From IMG/VR virus record IMGVR_UViG_3300022935_000010, positions 1-64,000 of that record: a stretch of 64,000 nucleotides of DNA; one strand, written 5' to 3'. The notes beneath the pieces were generated by a model. It searched no databases. It had not been told where the DNA came from and saw nothing but the letters and a program-made list of their open reading frames with translations. This DNA is from a virus. Below, one piece after another: positions 1 to 9,056 of the stretch; within the stretch, counting starts at the first letter, position 1, and each line of letters opens with the position of its first letter. The position numbers were made by a program, and so were the translations under genes.

Positions 1-1
1 T

Positions 2-2368
2 TCTTCTGGTTCTTCTGGTTCTTCAGGATCTTCAGGATCTAGTGGTTCTTCAGGATCTTCAGGATCATCAGGTTCTTCGGGTTCTTCGGGTTCTTCGGGT
101 TCTTCAGGATCTAGTGGCTCTTCAGGATCTTCAGGAACTTCAGGATCCTCAGGATCTAGTGGCTCTTCAGGATCTTCTGGATCTTCAGGAACATCAGGTT
201 CTTCTGGTTCTTCAGGATCTAGTGGTTCTTCTGGATCTTCAGGATCATCAGGATCTAGTGGCTCTTCAGGATCTTCAGGATCTTCAGGTTCCTCAGGAAC
301 TTCAGGATCTAGCGGTTCTTCTGGATCTAGCGGTTCTTCTGGATCTTCAGGAACCTCAGGTTCTTCTGGTTCTTCAGGTTCTTCAGGATCTAGTGGTTCT
401 TCTGGATCTAGTGGTTCTTCTGGATCTTCAGGGTCAAGTGGATCTTCAGGATCGTCAGGAACCTCAGGATCTTCAGGATCTAGTGGTTCTTCAGGATCTT
501 CAGGGTCTTCAGGAACTTCAGGATCATCAGGTTCTTCCGGATCTTCAGGATCATCAGGATCTAGTGGCTCTTCAGGATCTTCAGGATCTTCAGGTTCCTC
601 AGGAACTTCAGGATCTAGCGGTTCTTCAGGATCTAGCGGTTCTTCTGGATCGTCAGGAACCTCAGGTTCTTCTGGTTCTTCAGGTTCTTCAGGATCTAGT
701 GGTTCTTCTGGATCTTCTGGATCTTCAGGATCATCAGGATCTAGTGGTTCTTCTGGATCTTCAGGATCATCAGGATCTAGTGGCTCTTCAGGATCTTCGG
801 GATCCTCAGGTTCTTCAGGTTCTTCAGTATCTAGTGGTTCTTCTGGATCTTCTGGATCTTCAGGATCATCAGGATCTAGTGGTTCTTCTGGATCTTCAGG
901 ATCATCAGGATCTAGTGGCTCTTCAGGATCTTCGGGATCCTCAGGTTCCTCAGGAACTTCAGGATCTAGCGGTTCTTCAGGATCTAGCGGTTCTTCTGGA
1001 TCGTCAGGAACCTCAGGTTCTTCTGGTTCTTCAGGATCTTCAGGATCTTCGGGATCTAGTGGTTCTTCTGGATCTTCAGGATCATCAGGTTCTTCGGGTT
1101 CTTCGGGTTCTTCAGGATCTAGTGGCTCTTCAGGATCTTCAGGAACTTCAGGATCATCAGGATCTAGTGGCTCTTCAGGATCTTCAGGTTCCTCAGGAAC
1201 TTCAGGATCTAGCGGTTCTTCAGGATCTAGCGGTTCTTCTGGATCGTCAGGAACCTCAGGATCCTCAGGTTCTTCAGGTTCTTCAGGTTCTTCAGGTTCT
1301 TCAGGATCTAGTGGTTCTTCTGGATCTTCAGGATCATCAGGTTCTTCGGGTTCTTCAGGGTCTAGTGGCTCTTCAGGAACTTCAGGATCTAGCGGTTCTT
1401 CAGGATCATCAGGTTCTTCGGGTTCTTCGGGTTCTTCAGGATCTAGTGGCTCTTCAGGATCTTCAGGAACTTCAGGATCATCAGGATCTAGTGGCTCTTC
1501 AGGATCTTCAGGATCATCAGGTTCTTCAGGCACAAGTGGATCTTCAGGATCATCAGGTTCTTCAGGATCATCAGGTTCTTCAGGCACAAGTGGATCATCA
1601 GGTTCCTCTGGTGTATCTGGAGCCTCTGGAACTTCAGGTTCTAGTGGATCTTCCGGATCATCAGGATCTAGTGGTTCTTCTGGTTCATCAGGAACTTCAG
1701 GATCCTCAGGTTCATCAGGTTCTTCAGGATCTAGCGGTTCTTCAGGAACATCAGGTTCTTCTGGATCTAGTGGTTCTTCTGGATCATCAGGATCTTCAGG
1801 TTCTTCAGGCTCTAGTGGTTCTTCTGGATCTTCAGGAACTTCAGGATCTTCAGGTTCATCAGGATCTAGTGGATCTTCAGGATCTTCAGGTTCCTCTGGA
1901 TCATCAGGATCATCAGGATCGTCAGGTTCTTCAGGTTCTTCAGGTTCTTCAGGTTCTTCAGGTTCTTCAGGCACGAGTGGATCTTCTGGATCTTCAGGAT
2001 CGTCAGGTTCTTCTGGTTCTTCAGGTTCTTCAGGATCTAGTGGTTCTTCTGGATCTTCAGGGTCAAGTGGATCTTCAGGATCTTCAGGTTCCTCAGGAAC
2101 CTCAGGATCTAGCGGTTCTTCAGGATCTAGTGGTTCTTCTGGATCTTCAGGGTCAAGTGGATCTTCAGGATCTTCAGGGTCTTCAGGAACATCAGGTTCT
2201 TCTGGATCTAGTGGTTCTTCTGGATCATCAGGATCTTCAGGTTCTTCTGGTTCTTCTGGTTCATCAGGTTCCTCTGGTTCATCAGGTTCCTCTGGTTCTT
2301 CAGGATCATCAGGTTCTTCAGGAACATCAGGTTCTTCAGGATCTAGTGGTTCTTCCGGAACATCAGGT
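2..2368 (+). repeat. Main (Ser-Ser-Gly)n repeat tract
   Basis: A 9-nt coding repeat, TCN/AGY-TCN/AGY-GGN with occasional ACN, gives about 263 tripeptides in phase. Higher-order copies are visible: about 170 nt from 241 recurs from 547 (offset 306 nt), and about 90 nt from 721 recurs from 856 (offset 135 nt), each with a few differences. This points to growth by unequal recombination or slippage. All offsets are multiples of 9, so the triplet phase is kept. Confidence 0.95.
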
Positions 2369-4324
2369 ATTGATGGCACAAATTATTTAGGATTCTTTTC
2401 TGAATACGATTCAAGCAGTACGAACATTACAGTAGCACCATCATCCCAACAATTTGTATTAAATAATGCAAGCTTAAACAGTGTTACAGGTGCTGCGATT
2501 AGTACAACTTCTACTAATTCAGTAAATGTTACTAAGACGTTAGATATCTTCGATGAGATAGCAAACCCTGGTCCAAGAAGAGGAATTATACAGTTCTTAA
2601 CCCCAGGAAATTCTCAATTTGCATCATATTATGTAACCAGTGCAACAAAAAATCCTCCAACTAATAGTACATGGTTTCAACTAGGTTTAGAGTATATAGA
2701 TAGAGGTGGATCTGGATCCCTTACCGATGGTGAAGATTATTGGGTAGGACTTAATGTAATTGGTGATGCAGGAACATCAGGATCTTCTGGATCGTCAGGC
2801 TCTAGTGGTTCTTCAGGTTCTTCAGGAACCTCAGGATCCTCAGGCTCTAGTGGTTCTTCTGGATCTAGTGGTTCTTCAGGCTCTAGTGGATCTTCGGGAA
2901 CATCAGGCTCTAGTGGTTCTTCGGGATCATCAGGATCATCAGGAATTTCTGGTACTTCAGGATATGTAATAGACAATACCTGGGATTGGACAACATCCGG
3001 AGGATCTCCAGCAAGTGGAGAAGCTAGAAATAGCTCCGGATCTAATTTACCTGCATCACCCTTTGTCTTATTGATAAATGAAAACCCCATATCAGGACCT
3101 AATTATGTAAACATTTTTAATAGTTTAGGCAACGGAACCCTATGGAAAATAACGCGATTAGTTGGTGGATCTAACGTACTTTATTATACGCAAATCTCAG
3201 TTGGTGTTGATAACGGATCATATTGGGAATTTGATTTAGATCATTTGTCAGGTACAGGATGGTCGCCTACTACAGGTGATGATATATTAATTCAAATTGC
3301 AGGAGTAGGAGCACCAGGAAGTTCTGGAACATCAGGTTCTTCTGGATCATCAGGCTCTAGTGGTTCCTCAGGATCTAGTGGTTCTTCAGGATCCTCAGGA
3401 TCCTCAGGTTCTTCTGGATCATCAGGCTCTAGTGGTTCTTCTGGTTCATCAGGAACATCAGGATCGTCAGGCTCTAGTGGTTCCTCAGGATCTAGTGGTT
3501 CTTCAGGAACATCTGGTTCTTCTGGATCATCAGGAAGTTCTGGTTCTTCTGGATCCTCAGGAAGTTCTGGTTCTTCTGGATCATCAGGAAGTTCTGGTGT
3601 TGGAGGTAGTGTAGATAGATTTAATGGGTATGATGATGGTACTTTAAATGTAACTAATTTCTCTACCCAAGGTACCACAGCAGATATTAAAGTTTCGCAT
3701 ACACAATATGGTTTAGACCCTTCAACCAACGCCTTAATTTACGATCATACGAATGATACTGCTCTTATTGAGATTCTGCAAGATGGATATTATATAATTA
3801 GCTCTAATGTAAATTACATTGTTGGAGCAAGTAGGAGTGGTTCTAGATCAACAATGCAGCAAAATCTCTATATTAATGGTGCTGTTGTAGATTCTTCTAA
3901 GTCTGATACTTACTCAAGAGGACAGCTTTATAATGATGAAATTAATACGCTAACCACTGGTTATTTCTATTTAAATACGAATGATACTATAAGAATGGAG
4001 GTAAATGCAGCACGGATGGATAGTAGCGGTACTGGAACTGTAGCGATCACTGATGCTGTTATTAATATTGCTCGGATATCAGGAGCAGCTGCTGCTTCTG
4101 GTTCTGACGGAGCACAGGGAGCAGCAGGAGCAGCAGGAGCACAAGGAGCACAAGGAGCAGCAGCAACAATTCCGTGTGATGGAACGTGTACATCTACTGA
4201 AGGTGGTAACCCAACATTGTACTACGGGACTAATCCTGACGTTTATCTTGCAGAACCTAATGTGTGGTTCCGAATTGATTGTGATGGAACAACATATAAC
4301 GTTCCTGGATACTCTTGTGAGTAA
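2..4324 (+). CDS. Giant Ser-Ser-Gly repeat tail fibre/adhesin, 5' end missing
   Basis: The frame starting at base 2 is open without a stop up to TAA at 4322-4324, giving at least 1440 residues. The start lies outside the window. About 263 Ser/Thr-Ser-Gly tripeptides are followed by a non-repeat domain (nt 2369-2770), a short repeat block, a second non-repeat domain (2964-3316), a third repeat block and a C-terminal domain. The C-terminal domain is rich in beta-type sequence and looks like a C1q/TNF-type trimeric head, followed by a short collagen-like Gly-Ala-Gln run (about 4099-4170) and a Cys-containing tail. Long low-complexity stalks with small globular domains suit a trimeric fibre or adhesin at the tail or capsid surface. 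Four glycosyltransferases lie just downstream, so the Ser/Thr-rich stalk may be glycosylated (inference). Function is inferred from composition and context. Confidence 0.85.
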   Translation, partial: SSGSSGSSGSSGSSGSSGSSGSSGSSGSSGSSGSSGSSGSSGSSGTSGSSGSSGSSGSSGSSGTSGSSGSSGSSGSSGSSGSSGSSGSSGSSGSSGSSGTSGSSGSSGSSGSSGSSGTSGSSGSSGSSGSSGSSGSSGSSGSSGSSGSSGSSGTSGSSGSSGSSGSSGSSGTSGSSGSSGSSGSSGSSGSSGSSGSSGSSGTSGSSGSSGSSGSSGSSGTSGSSGSSGSSGSSGSSGSSGSSGSSGSSGSSGSSGSSGSSGSSGSSGSSGSSGSSVSSGSSGSSGSSGSSGSSGSSGSSGSSGSSGSSGSSGSSGSSGTSGSSGSSGSSGSSGSSGTSGSSGSSGSSGSSGSSGSSGSSGSSGSSGSSGSSGSSGSSGSSGTSGSSGSSGSSGSSGSSGTSGSSGSSGSSGSSGSSGTSGSSGSSGSSGSSGSSGSSGSSGSSGSSGSSGSSGSSGSSGTSGSSGSSGSSGSSGSSGSSGSSGSSGSSGTSGSSGSSGSSGSSGSSGSSGTSGSSGSSGSSGSSGSSGTSGSSGSSGVSGASGTSGSSGSSGSSGSSGSSGSSGTSGSSGSSGSSGSSGSSGTSGSSGSSGSSGSSGSSGSSGSSGSSGSSGTSGSSGSSGSSGSSGSSGSSGSSGSSGSSGSSGSSGSSGSSGSSGTSGSSGSSGSSGSSGSSGSSGSSGSSGSSGSSGSSGSSGSSGTSGSSGSSGSSGSSGSSGSSGSSGSSGSSGTSGSSGSSGSSGSSGSSGSSGSSGSSGSSGSSGSSGSSGSSGSSGTSGSSGSSGSSGTSGIDGTNYLGFFSEYDSSSTNITVAPSSQQFVLNNASLNSVTGAAISTTSTNSVNVTKTLDIFDEIANPGPRRGIIQFLTPGNSQFASYYVTSATKNPPTNSTWFQLGLEYIDRGGSGSLTDGEDYWVGLNVIGDAGTSGSSGSSGSSGSSGSSGTSGSSGSSGSSGSSGSSGSSGSSGTSGSSGSSGSSGSSGISGTSGYVIDNTWDWTTSGGSPASGEARNSSGSNLPASPFVLLINENPISGPNYVNIFNSLGNGTLWKITRLVGGSNVLYYTQISVGVDNGSYWEFDLDHLSGTGWSPTTGDDILIQIAGVGAPGSSGTSGSSGSSGSSGSSGSSGSSGSSGSSGSSGSSGSSGSSGSSGTSGSSGSSGSSGSSGSSGTSGSSGSSGSSGSSGSSGSSGSSGSSGSSGVGGSVDRFNGYDDGTLNVTNFSTQGTTADIKVSHTQYGLDPSTNALIYDHTNDTALIEILQDGYYIISSNVNYIVGASRSGSRSTMQQNLYINGAVVDSSKSDTYSRGQLYNDEINTLTTGYFYLNTNDTIRMEVNAARMDSSGTGTVAITDAVINIARISGAAAASGSDGAQGAAGAAGAQGAQGAAATIPCDGTCTSTEGGNPTLYYGTNPDVYLAEPNVWFRIDCDGTTYNVPGYSCE
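2771..2963 (+). repeat. Second Ser-Ser-Gly repeat block
   Basis: About 21 tripeptides of the same 9-nt coding repeat lie between two globular segments of the fibre. The block ends with a Gly-Ile-Ser-Gly-Thr-Ser-Gly variant. Confidence 0.9.
3317..3598 (+). repeat. Third Ser-Ser-Gly repeat block
   Basis: Ninety-four codons of uninterrupted Ser/Thr-Ser-Gly lie directly before the C-terminal domain of the fibre. The codon mix is the same as in the first tract. Confidence 0.9.
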
Positions 4325-4336
4325 TAGATTAATGCT

Positions 4337-4591
4337 ATGAAGGAAGTACCTAAGGTAGACATGTCACTTTTACAAATGGCCAATAATTTTGTTGGAGGTG
4401 AAGAAATTTCGAGAATTGAAATTATCAATAAGGAGGGTATTGTTTTAAATACATATGATTATTCCAAATCTACTGGTGATCATATTCCGAGTGTGATTTT
4501 TTCTATGTCCGATATTCTAGGTAATTCTAATTCGATAGTTAGTAACCCCAATACAACTCAAAAGGTTAATGAATTCCCAGGATTACTTTAA
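4337..4591 (+). CDS. Small hypothetical protein, 84 aa
   Basis: ATG start 12 nt after the fibre stop, so it is probably in the same transcript. The protein is soluble-looking and mildly acidic, with no membrane segment, Cys pair or motif that I recognise. The position directly behind a fibre gene is where fibre-assembly chaperones often sit, but nothing in the sequence proves that role. It could equally be a minor structural protein. Confidence 0.6.
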   Translation: MKEVPKVDMSLLQMANNFVGGEEISRIEIINKEGIVLNTYDYSKSTGDHIPSVIFSMSDILGNSNSIVSNPNTTQKVNEFPGLL

Positions 4592-4650
4592 ATAATTGAA
4601 AACCTTTGGATTGTTTGGCGTATAAGAATAAATCATTATTGTAATTCTAT

Positions 4651-5229
4651 ATGAAGGTCCAAACAATCATTATAGACGATTTCTATAAAAATCCCGATGA
4701 TGTAAGATCATTTGCTTTAGCCCAAGAATTTAGTGCTCGTGGAAATTACCCCGGACAAAGAACGGTATCTTTTTTAGCAGATAACGTAAAGAATTCTATT
4801 CAGGATATAATTAGACCTTATGGCGGAGAGGTTACTTGGTGGGGTGATGATTCAACTGGGTCCTTTCAATATACAGTAGCTGCTGACAGATCCTGGATCC
4901 ATAGCGATGACACAACAGATTGGGCAGGAGTTCTTTATTTAACACCAGATGCACCACTTTCTGCAGGTACTGGTCTTTTTAGGCATAAAGAAACTGGTCT
5001 TAATAGGTGGAGAAATTCTGAGCATCCTGATGAGGTAGCTAAAGCAGCCCCTGTTAATATAGAATCCCAGGATATGACCAAATGGGAAATGGTTGATAAA
5101 ATTGGAAATATTTATAATAGGCTGGTAATTTATCGGGGTGATTTATTTCACGTTTCTTTGGACTATTTCGGACTGGATAAAAATGACGGTAGGCTATTCC
5201 AGGTTTTCTTTTTCAACACGGAAAAATAA
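4651..5229 (+). CDS. 2-oxoglutarate/Fe(II) oxygenase-like protein, 192 aa
   Basis: The pattern is that of a double-stranded beta-helix dioxygenase: His84-x-Asp86 in a WIHSDD context, a GVLYLTPDAP strand at 93-102, distal His167 in DLFHVS and Arg181 near the C terminus. His-x-Asp...His would bind iron and the Arg 2-oxoglutarate. Such small proteins occur in many T4-like phages and can hydroxylate proteins or sugars; the substrate here is unknown. The stop codon abuts the ATG of the downstream glycosyltransferase, so the two are probably co-expressed. It may modify the fibre or the glycan (inference). Confidence 0.7.
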   Translation: MKVQTIIIDDFYKNPDDVRSFALAQEFSARGNYPGQRTVSFLADNVKNSIQDIIRPYGGEVTWWGDDSTGSFQYTVAADRSWIHSDDTTDWAGVLYLTPDAPLSAGTGLFRHKETGLNRWRNSEHPDEVAKAAPVNIESQDMTKWEMVDKIGNIYNRLVIYRGDLFHVSLDYFGLDKNDGRLFQVFFFNTEK

Positions 5230-6528
5230 ATGCTAATTGTTAAAAGACCGACTGCTATTGTTTTTGGTTGGGATAAGCCTAGTGGCAATTATGAATTCGT
5301 TACCACAGTTTATTCTTCGGTAGAAAATAACATGCAGTGGGTGAATTTGATTTCTATTGGCATAATTGATGTAGACAATAATGTACTATCGGATTTAAAC
5401 ATCAAACACACTCCTGATGTTTTCGTTTTTATTGGTAGTAAGTATGATCAAATACATTCGCATTTTGATAGAATGGTTATAGAATACGATCAAATCCCAG
5501 ATCCTGACACACTTGCTAATGATGTGGTGGTTAAGGCAGTAGACGTTCGTACAAACCCACACATTCCTCTTTTCAGCATTTTTACCCCTGCTTTCAAAAC
5601 GGGGGAGAGAATATTTAGAACTTATCAAGGAATAGTAGATCAGAGTGAAACAGATTGGGAGTGGGTTGTTGTAGACGATTCGCCTTCAGACCATAACGAC
5701 TTATGGCATGATCTTCAAAAGATAGCTTCCAGGGATTTAAGGGTTAAACCATATAGAATAACACCAAATACCGGGGGATTTGTAGGAATGGCTAAGAAGA
5801 GGGCCTGCTCTTTGTCTAGTGGTAAATGGTTGGTAGAACTTGACCATGATGACTATTTATTGGATAATTGCTTGGCTAAAATTAAATCTGCTAGCGATAA
5901 ATTCCCTGACGCTGGATTCATTTACAGTGACTGTACAGAAATGTTTGAGAATGGGAAATTTAGAAGATATGGTAGCAAAGATGAAAAATACGATGGTAAT
6001 TTCTATGGTGTTGAAGGCAACAACTTTAACTTTGGGTATTCTGGACACTCTTGGGTTAATATAAAGGGTAAAAGATATCTAACACATCACTATCCCTCTA
6101 TAAATCCGATTACTATTAGATTTAATATTTCAATGCCAAATCATGTTAGGGCTTGGAGGTCTGATATTTATAAAAAAATCGGAGGGCATGCTGAAAGCCT
6201 ACCAATAGCGGATGATCTAGAATTAATCATTAAAACTTTTCTCGAAACAAGGATAGTCCATATTAAGGATTTGCTATATATTCAATATAGTAATGGCTCC
6301 GGGACTGTTAGCTATAACTCTTTCGAAATTAATAGAATTTCTAGAATTTTGAAAGAGAAATATAACAAAGCAATACATAACAGGATAATTGATTTGGGGT
6401 TCCATGATTGGGAGTGGGACGAAGAAAAGAGAACTAATAGGCACCAAGAGGCTATAATGAATAGTGACCTTAGTGATATAAAGTTCTGGGAGGATGAACA
6501 GGTTTTGAATTATGTATATGATGAATAA
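5230..6528 (+). CDS. GT2-type glycosyltransferase, 432 aa
   Basis: A GT-A catalytic domain begins near residue 113 (PLFSIFTPAFK), with a VVVDDSPSD nucleotide-binding loop at 146-154 and a metal-binding ELDHDD motif at 203-208. This order is typical of family 2 inverting glycosyltransferases. The first 110 residues are an extra N-terminal domain that I do not recognise. The gene starts directly after the oxygenase-like gene and overlaps the next one by 17 nt, so four sugar-transfer genes form one tight cluster behind the Ser-rich fibre. Acceptor and donor cannot be told from sequence. Confidence 0.85.
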   Translation: MLIVKRPTAIVFGWDKPSGNYEFVTTVYSSVENNMQWVNLISIGIIDVDNNVLSDLNIKHTPDVFVFIGSKYDQIHSHFDRMVIEYDQIPDPDTLANDVVVKAVDVRTNPHIPLFSIFTPAFKTGERIFRTYQGIVDQSETDWEWVVVDDSPSDHNDLWHDLQKIASRDLRVKPYRITPNTGGFVGMAKKRACSLSSGKWLVELDHDDYLLDNCLAKIKSASDKFPDAGFIYSDCTEMFENGKFRRYGSKDEKYDGNFYGVEGNNFNFGYSGHSWVNIKGKRYLTHHYPSINPITIRFNISMPNHVRAWRSDIYKKIGGHAESLPIADDLELIIKTFLETRIVHIKDLLYIQYSNGSGTVSYNSFEINRISRILKEKYNKAIHNRIIDLGFHDWEWDEEKRTNRHQEAIMNSDLSDIKFWEDEQVLNYVYDE

Positions 6529-7714
6529 GAGGGCTAAAATTTGCATGAATGCCATGGTAGCTAATGAATCCCGTGTTATTCTGAGAATGCTTGAATCCTG
6601 CTATCGATACATCGATTATTGGGTTATACAAGATAACGGCTCTACTGATGGTACCCAAGGTCTTATTAGAAATTTCTTTTCTCAAAAGGGGATACCTGGA
6701 TACCTGTATGAAACTGAATGGCAATATCCTGGATTTAATCGGGATCACACTTTGCAAGAATGTTTAAAAGCTGATCATGGTTGTGATTGGATTTTAAGGA
6801 TGGATGCAGATGAACAACTGGCTGTTGATGATAATTTTGATTGGTCTTTGATTAACGACACATCTATTCAAAGTTTTAATATTACCGCTCAGGACCCGGG
6901 TGGAATATATTATAGAACTTGGCTTTGGAATGCAAAATTGCCATGGTATTTCAAGCACGACAAAAGGCATGAGACAATTTATCTTTCTGGTCACAAAGAA
7001 GGGGAGGGTAATTTTCAGGTAATTAACTTACCCCGTGGGTTTAGACATATCATTACAAATGACGGTAAAACTTGGGAAGACCCTTTAAAGTTTTTAAATG
7101 ATGCTCTTTTACTTGAAGCTGATCAGGTTTGTTCTGGGAAGATAAAAGAGGATGATTACCATCTTTTCTATATTGGTAAAAGTTATGCTGATATTTATCA
7201 GAATGGAAATCTCCCGTTTGGCAAAAATCATAGTGATGAATACGCTAGAAGGACTATATATTACCTTGAACATTATGTGAGAAGGAAATTTCCAGTTTAT
7301 GATAATGACTCACCTCCTACAGTGTTTGATGAGATGTGTTACCTTTCTATAGTTCTTATCGGACAAGCACATAGATTTATAGGAAATCGAGATCTCGCAT
7401 ATAAAAGGCTTGAACAAGCTGACTGGTATTGTCCGGATAGAAACGAGCACTGGGTTATTTTGGCAGAGATGCTCTTGGAGGACCAAAAATTTCATAGGAT
7501 GTATGAAATAACATCAATGCTCATGAGAGATGATAGGATATGCCCATTTCCTAGATTTCATTTTTTACTCTGGACCTCTTGTTACAAGGATACCTCTGAT
7601 TATGTAGAATTTCTGTACAAAGAATCGATGAAATTTGTGGAACTAATTGAAACCCGAACAGACCAAAATAATTTAAAAACTATGGAAGACGCTTACTTTC
7701 CTGGTGAAATTTAG
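6512..7714 (+). CDS. GT2-type glycosyltransferase with helical C-terminal region, 400 aa
   Basis: The catalytic signature is clear: CMNAMVANES near the N terminus, DNGSTDGT at 41-48 and RMDADE (DxD) at 96-101. The layout matches glycosyltransferases that carry TPR-like repeats in the C-terminal half; residues about 290-350 look like one or two helical hairpins. Related enzymes often modify proteins or peptides rather than lipid-linked sugars. The start overlaps the previous gene; a second ATG lies 9 nt downstream of the first, so the exact start is uncertain by three codons. Confidence 0.82.
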   Translation: MYMMNKRAKICMNAMVANESRVILRMLESCYRYIDYWVIQDNGSTDGTQGLIRNFFSQKGIPGYLYETEWQYPGFNRDHTLQECLKADHGCDWILRMDADEQLAVDDNFDWSLINDTSIQSFNITAQDPGGIYYRTWLWNAKLPWYFKHDKRHETIYLSGHKEGEGNFQVINLPRGFRHIITNDGKTWEDPLKFLNDALLLEADQVCSGKIKEDDYHLFYIGKSYADIYQNGNLPFGKNHSDEYARRTIYYLEHYVRRKFPVYDNDSPPTVFDEMCYLSIVLIGQAHRFIGNRDLAYKRLEQADWYCPDRNEHWVILAEMLLEDQKFHRMYEITSMLMRDDRICPFPRFHFLLWTSCYKDTSDYVEFLYKESMKFVELIETRTDQNNLKTMEDAYFPGEI

Positions 7715-7724
7715 ATAAAAACAT

Positions 7725-8000
7725 ATGGAAAACAATCAAACAAAAATAACATCTGAGGAGTTGGAAAAAATTAACTCCTTAAGAACCGAGATTTTAGAAA
7801 ATGTTGAATCGATAGGTAGACTGAATATTAGAAAGCATTTTCTGGTAAAAGAACTCGAGCCAATAGAGGCAACTCTGATATCATTGCTTCAAAAGTCAGA
7901 AGAACTGGACACACAGGAGAAGGATGTAATAGATGAGATCATTCAGAAATATGGGGAAGGCCAGTTAAATTTTGAAACTGGTATTTACACTAAAGAATAA
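7725..8000 (+). CDS. Small coiled-coil protein, 91 aa
   Basis: The protein is highly charged and probably almost all helical, with heptad-like Leu/Ile spacing. It lies 10 nt after one glycosyltransferase and 3 nt before the next, whose first 30 residues are also coiled-coil-like. It may be an adaptor or oligomerisation partner for these enzymes (inference). No known family is recognised. Confidence 0.65.
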   Translation: MENNQTKITSEELEKINSLRTEILENVESIGRLNIRKHFLVKELEPIEATLISLLQKSEELDTQEKDVIDEIIQKYGEGQLNFETGIYTKE

Positions 8001-8003
8001 TAA

Positions 8004-9056
8004 ATGAAAGAGATTGAGGCTTTAAGAAAAACCAAATATGAATTGGTAAGAACAATCAATTCTATACAAAAAACATTGGATGAAAAAACCGGTGGAAAAA
8101 AGAGAATTCTTTTCGTTGCTCCACATCTTTCAACTGGAGGAATGCCTCAATACCTGTACAAAAAAATAGAGTCTTTTAACGAAGAAGCTGAAGTTTATTG
8201 CATACAATATAACAATACATCGGAGGAATATGTTGTACAGAGAAATAGGATAAAGGAAAGGATTGGTTCTAGATTCCATTGTTTGGGGGAAGATAAGACA
8301 GAGATACTTGATTTAATTGATAGAATTTACCCTGACGTTATCCATTTTGATGATTTTGTTGAATTTTTTGTAGACCCGTCGATTATTGACAAAATATATG
8401 CACTGGATAGACCATATTGCATAGTTGAAACTTGCCACAGCTCAAATATTTCCCCATCAGATAAGATATATTGTCCGGATAAACTGGTTATGGTAAATCA
8501 ATGGATGTGTAACAAATTTAAAGATCTTGGTGTTCCGACAGACATTTTAGAATACCCAATTGAGGATTTTAAAAGACCTGATAGAAAATCTGCCTTAGAG
8601 AGTCTTGGTCTAGATCCAAACAAAAAGCATGTAATAAATATCGGTTTATTCACACCAGGTAAAAACCAAGGTGAGCTTATAGAGCACGCTAGAAATCTCA
8701 TTGACTACCCAATACAATTTCACTTTATAGGAAATACTGCACCAAATTTTCAAAGCTATTGGGAACCACTTTTAGAAACACTACCTGATAATTGCAAATT
8801 ATGGGGTGAAAGAGATGATGCGGATCTTTTCTATAGTGCGGCTGACCTTTTTGTTTTTACCTCTAATTGGGAGTTAAATCCCATTGTTATAAAGGAGACT
8901 CTTTCATGGAAACTACCGATTTTAATGAGAAGACTTGATCCATACATGGATTCTTATGATCAGAATCCATTGGTAAGCTATCTTAGCCCTAGCGGTGCTT
9001 TTTTAGATATACCTGCAGATACGGAAAAAATTAAGGACATATTAGATTTAAGATGA
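8004..9056 (+). CDS. GT4-type (GT-B) glycosyltransferase, 350 aa
   Basis: After a 30-residue coiled coil comes RILFVAPHLSTGGMPQYL, the N-terminal Rossmann strand and glycine loop of GT-B enzymes. The second domain begins near residue 208 (HVINIGLFTPGKNQ), and the C-terminal SNWELNPIVIKETL segment near 286-300 corresponds to the donor-binding E-x7-E region of family 4. It has retaining glycosyltransferase architecture with unknown donor. Its stop overlaps the ATG of the next gene (ATGA), indicating translational coupling to the heptosyltransferase-like enzyme. Confidence 0.85.
   Translation: MKEIEALRKTKYELVRTINSIQKTLDEKTGGKKRILFVAPHLSTGGMPQYLYKKIESFNEEAEVYCIQYNNTSEEYVVQRNRIKERIGSRFHCLGEDKTEILDLIDRIYPDVIHFDDFVEFFVDPSIIDKIYALDRPYCIVETCHSSNISPSDKIYCPDKLVMVNQWMCNKFKDLGVPTDILEYPIEDFKRPDRKSALESLGLDPNKKHVINIGLFTPGKNQGELIEHARNLIDYPIQFHFIGNTAPNFQSYWEPLLETLPDNCKLWGERDDADLFYSAADLFVFTSNWELNPIVIKETLSWKLPILMRRLDPYMDSYDQNPLVSYLSPSGAFLDIPADTEKIKDILDLR

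Noticed and set aside
2-2368. CRISPR array or satellite DNA
   Set aside because: The repeat has a 9-nt period, no spacers, and keeps a reading frame throughout, so it is a coding repeat.
42-2390. Long Leu/Gln/Asp-rich plus-strand frame (782 codons) over the fibre repeat
   Set aside because: It is an out-of-frame reading of the 9-nt Ser-Ser-Gly repeat. The true frame begins at base 2 and runs unbroken through three repeat blocks and globular domains to 4324.
2737-3729. Pro/Glu-rich minus-strand frames at 2737-3090 and 3292-3729
   Set aside because: They are antisense readings of the same Gly-Ser repeats, with compositions that follow directly from the complement.
3071-4324. A separate 417-residue fibre gene starting at ATG 3071
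   Set aside because: The same frame is open upstream to the window edge and encodes matching repeat and domain structure; 3071 is an internal Met.
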